This document shows, one piece after another, positions 5,270 through 6,658 of a DNA stretch of 6,658 nucleotides. The notes below the pieces were generated by a model. The model was not told where the DNA came from, did not search any database, and saw only the letters and a list, made by a program, of their open reading frames with translations. Position 1 is the first letter of the stretch; every line of letters starts with the position of its first letter. A program made the position numbers and the translations under genes. Source of the stretch: Pseudomonadota bacterium. Its GTDB lineage: Bacteria > Pseudomonadota > Gammaproteobacteria > Burkholderiales > Burkholderiaceae_C. The stretch is taken from the NCBI GenBank assembly GCA_023410975.1, contig JAEYPG010000072.1:1-6658 (forward strand), read 5' to 3'.

Positions 5270-6322
5270 ATGAGCTACGAGATCACCATCGAGCCCCTGG
5301 GCCAGGCCATTCCGGTGCGCGAAGGCCAGACCGTGCTGGACGCCTGCCTGCGTGCCGGCGTGTGGCTGCCGCACGCCTGCGGCCACGGCCTGTGCGCCAC
5401 CTGCAAGGTGCAGCTCCTCGACGGCGAGGTGGACCACGGCGAGGCCAGCAACTTCGCGCTGATGGACTTCGAGCGCGACGAAGGCAAGCTCCTGGCCTGC
5501 TGCGCCACGGCGCAGTCGGACCTGGTCATCGAGGCCGACATCGACGAGGACCCGGACGCGCGCATCGTGCCGCTGCAGGACCACGCCGCCCGCGTGGTCG
5601 AGGCGCGCATGCTCACGCCCACCATCCGCGGCCTGTGGCTGCAGGCCGACACGCCGGTGGACTTCCAGGCCGGCCAGTACGTGATGCTGCACGTGCCGGG
5701 CATCGGCGCGCGGGCCTTCTCCATCGCCAGCGCGCCGGGCGACACGCGCATCGAGCTGCACGTGCGCAAGGTGGAAGGCGGTGCCGCGACCACCTGGCTG
5801 CACGATCAACTCCAGGCCGGCCAGCGGCTCGATTTCACCGGGCCTTTCGGCCGCTTCTTCGTGCGCAAGTCGGCGCAGAAACCCGTGCTGCTGCTGGCGG
5901 GCGGCTCGGGGCTGTCCAGCCCGAAGTCGATGCTGCTGGACCTGCTCGCGGAGGGCTTCACGCTCCCCATCACGCTGCTCCACGGCGCGCGCAGCCGGGC
6001 CGAGCTCTACGACCAGGCGCTGTTCGAGTCGCTGGCCGCGCGGCACCCGAACTTCAGCTACGTGCCGGTGCTCTCAGCGGGCGAGGCGGCAGGCTGGACG
6101 GGAGAAACGGGCTTCGTGCATGAAGCCCTCGCGCGCCGCTTCGACAGCGACTTCCGCGGCCACAAGGCGTACCTGTGCGGCCCGCCGCCCATGATCGAGG
6201 CGTGCATCGCCACGCTCATGCAGGGCCGGCTCTTCGAGCAGGACATCTACACGGAGAAGTTCTTCACTGCTGCGGATGCCGGCGCACCGGCCAGGCGCAG
6301 CCCGTTGTTCAAAAGCCTGTGA
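5270..6322 (+). CDS. dmpP: Phenol hydroxylase reductase DmpP
   Basis: A 350-residue NAD(P)H-dependent reductase that passes electrons to the DmpN diiron site. Three modules are in order. A plant-type [2Fe-2S] ferredoxin domain (about 1-95) has C37, C42 and C45 in CGHGLCATC and the fourth ligand C77 in LLACC. An FAD domain (about 103-200) has the flavin motif RAFSIAS (148-154) and GPFGRFF (191-197). A nucleotide-binding domain (about 204-335) has LLLAGGSGLSSP (207-218) and CGPPPMI (303-309), ending in the YTEKFF typical of the family. Length matches the known 353 residues. The ATG at 5270 follows GCAGGAG by about seven bases; extending upstream in this frame would overlap dmpO and is not supported. 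It is the last gene of the operon, with no dmpQ or dmpB after it. Confidence 0.95.
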   Translation: MSYEITIEPLGQAIPVREGQTVLDACLRAGVWLPHACGHGLCATCKVQLLDGEVDHGEASNFALMDFERDEGKLLACCATAQSDLVIEADIDEDPDARIVPLQDHAARVVEARMLTPTIRGLWLQADTPVDFQAGQYVMLHVPGIGARAFSIASAPGDTRIELHVRKVEGGAATTWLHDQLQAGQRLDFTGPFGRFFVRKSAQKPVLLLAGGSGLSSPKSMLLDLLAEGFTLPITLLHGARSRAELYDQALFESLAARHPNFSYVPVLSAGEAAGWTGETGFVHEALARRFDSDFRGHKAYLCGPPPMIEACIATLMQGRLFEQDIYTEKFFTAADAGAPARRSPLFKSL

Positions 6323-6326
6323 TGCC

Positions 6327-6347
6327 GGCCGCCCGCCCGCCGCGGCC
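6327..6347. terminator. Possible hairpin between convergent genes
   Basis: GGCCGC (6327-6332) and GCGGCC (6342-6347) form a 6-bp all-GC stem with a nine-base loop that fills the 25-base gap between the dmpP stop and the end of the convergent ABC gene. No T tract is present on either side, so it is at best a weak or factor-assisted bidirectional terminator. Confidence 0.3.
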
Positions 6348-6658
6348 TCAGCCCGCCTCGTCCAGCGCCAGCTCCACCCGCGGCCGGCCATCCGCGCCAG
6401 GCTCGATGCGCACCGCACCCTGGAACACCGCTTCCAGCGCGCGCTGCAGCGACACGTCGCCCGGCGCGCCCGCGGCCACCACGCGGCCCTGGGCCATCAC
6501 CACCACCTGGTCGGCACGCAGCGCGATGGGCAGGTCGTGCAACACGCGCACCACCGCGCGCGGGTGTGCCGGGTCGCGCGCCAGCCGCGCGAACAGCCGC
6601 GCCAGCGCCACCTGATGCGGCGCGTCCAGGTGCGTGGTGGGCTCGTCCAGCAGCAGCA
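6348..6658 (-). CDS. ABC transporter ATP-binding protein, C-terminal part (partial)
   Basis: The last 102 codons of an ABC ATPase gene that enters from the right edge. The visible part starts in the Walker B motif, LLLDEPTTHLD (residues 1-11 of the fragment; D4, and catalytic E5), includes the D-loop, and has the switch histidine H40 in VLHDLPIALRADQVVVMAQGR (38-58). The LDEPTTHLD and VLHDL...ADQVVVM pattern is typical of importer ATPases for iron-siderophore, heme or cobalamin (FecE/HmuV/BtuD type). The exact substrate cannot be told. The ATPase would sit on the cytoplasmic face of an inner-membrane permease. The GTG at 6611 is internal, because the reading frame continues upstream through Walker B to the window edge. 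It converges on dmpP with 25 bases between stops and is not part of the phenol operon. Confidence 0.85.
   Translation of the reverse strand, partial: LLLDEPTTHLDAPHQVALARLFARLARDPAHPRAVVRVLHDLPIALRADQVVVMAQGRVVAAGAPGDVSLQRALEAVFQGAVRIEPGADGRPRVELALDEAG

Noticed and set aside
6348..6611. A short complete gene starting at GTG 6611
   Set aside because: The frame continues upstream through a clear Walker B motif to the window edge, so this is the end of a longer ABC ATPase gene.
1..6658. CRISPR arrays, tRNA or rRNA genes, insertion sequences, toxin-antitoxin or defence genes
   Set aside because: No regularly spaced repeats, no RNA gene signatures, no transposase or defence-type protein in any credible frame.

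Overview
The window carries a complete multicomponent phenol hydroxylase operon of the dmpKLMNOP type on the plus strand (about 1418-6322). It is flanked on both sides by unrelated minus-strand genes. The coding DNA is very GC-rich with G/C-biased third positions. Strong AGGAG-type ribosome sites, a sigma-54 promoter and a dispersed repeat in the dmpL-dmpM gap all fit a betaproteobacterium, probably of the Burkholderiales/Comamonadaceae kind. The genus cannot be fixed from this sequence alone.

Layout. At the left edge (1-87, minus) is the first 29 codons of a secreted protein with a clear signal peptide. Just upstream of it lie a hairpin with a seven-base T tract (108-128) and a 9-bp inverted repeat (189-226). 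Next is a minus-strand class I SAM-dependent methyltransferase (264-1097). Positions 1098-1485 hold no gene. The core of this stretch is AT-rich (30% GC over 1201-1320), and it contains an apparently complete enhancer-dependent promoter: two DmpR/XylR-like activator sites three helical turns apart, a perfect match to the IHF consensus, and a -24/-12 sigma-54 element.

The operon follows in the canonical order: assembly factor K, hydroxylase beta subunit L, cofactorless effector M, diiron alpha subunit N, gamma subunit O, and the FAD/[2Fe-2S] reductase P. L, N and O form the oxygenase, P feeds it electrons from NAD(P)H, M couples electron use to hydroxylation, and K helps activate the iron-free enzyme. 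The product is catechol. No ring-cleavage gene (dmpB), ferredoxin gene (dmpQ) or NtrC-family regulator gene lies in the window. The operon ends 25 bp from a convergent ABC-transporter ATPase gene of the iron/heme/B12 uptake type, which runs off the right edge.

The enzymes are a well-known system. What deserves a second look is mostly between the genes: the promoter without an adjacent regulator, a dispersed hairpin repeat inside the operon, tandem GC hairpins before dmpO, a 15-base leader shared by dmpL and dmpN, and the leader of the secreted-protein gene. I found no convincing undescribed multi-gene system.
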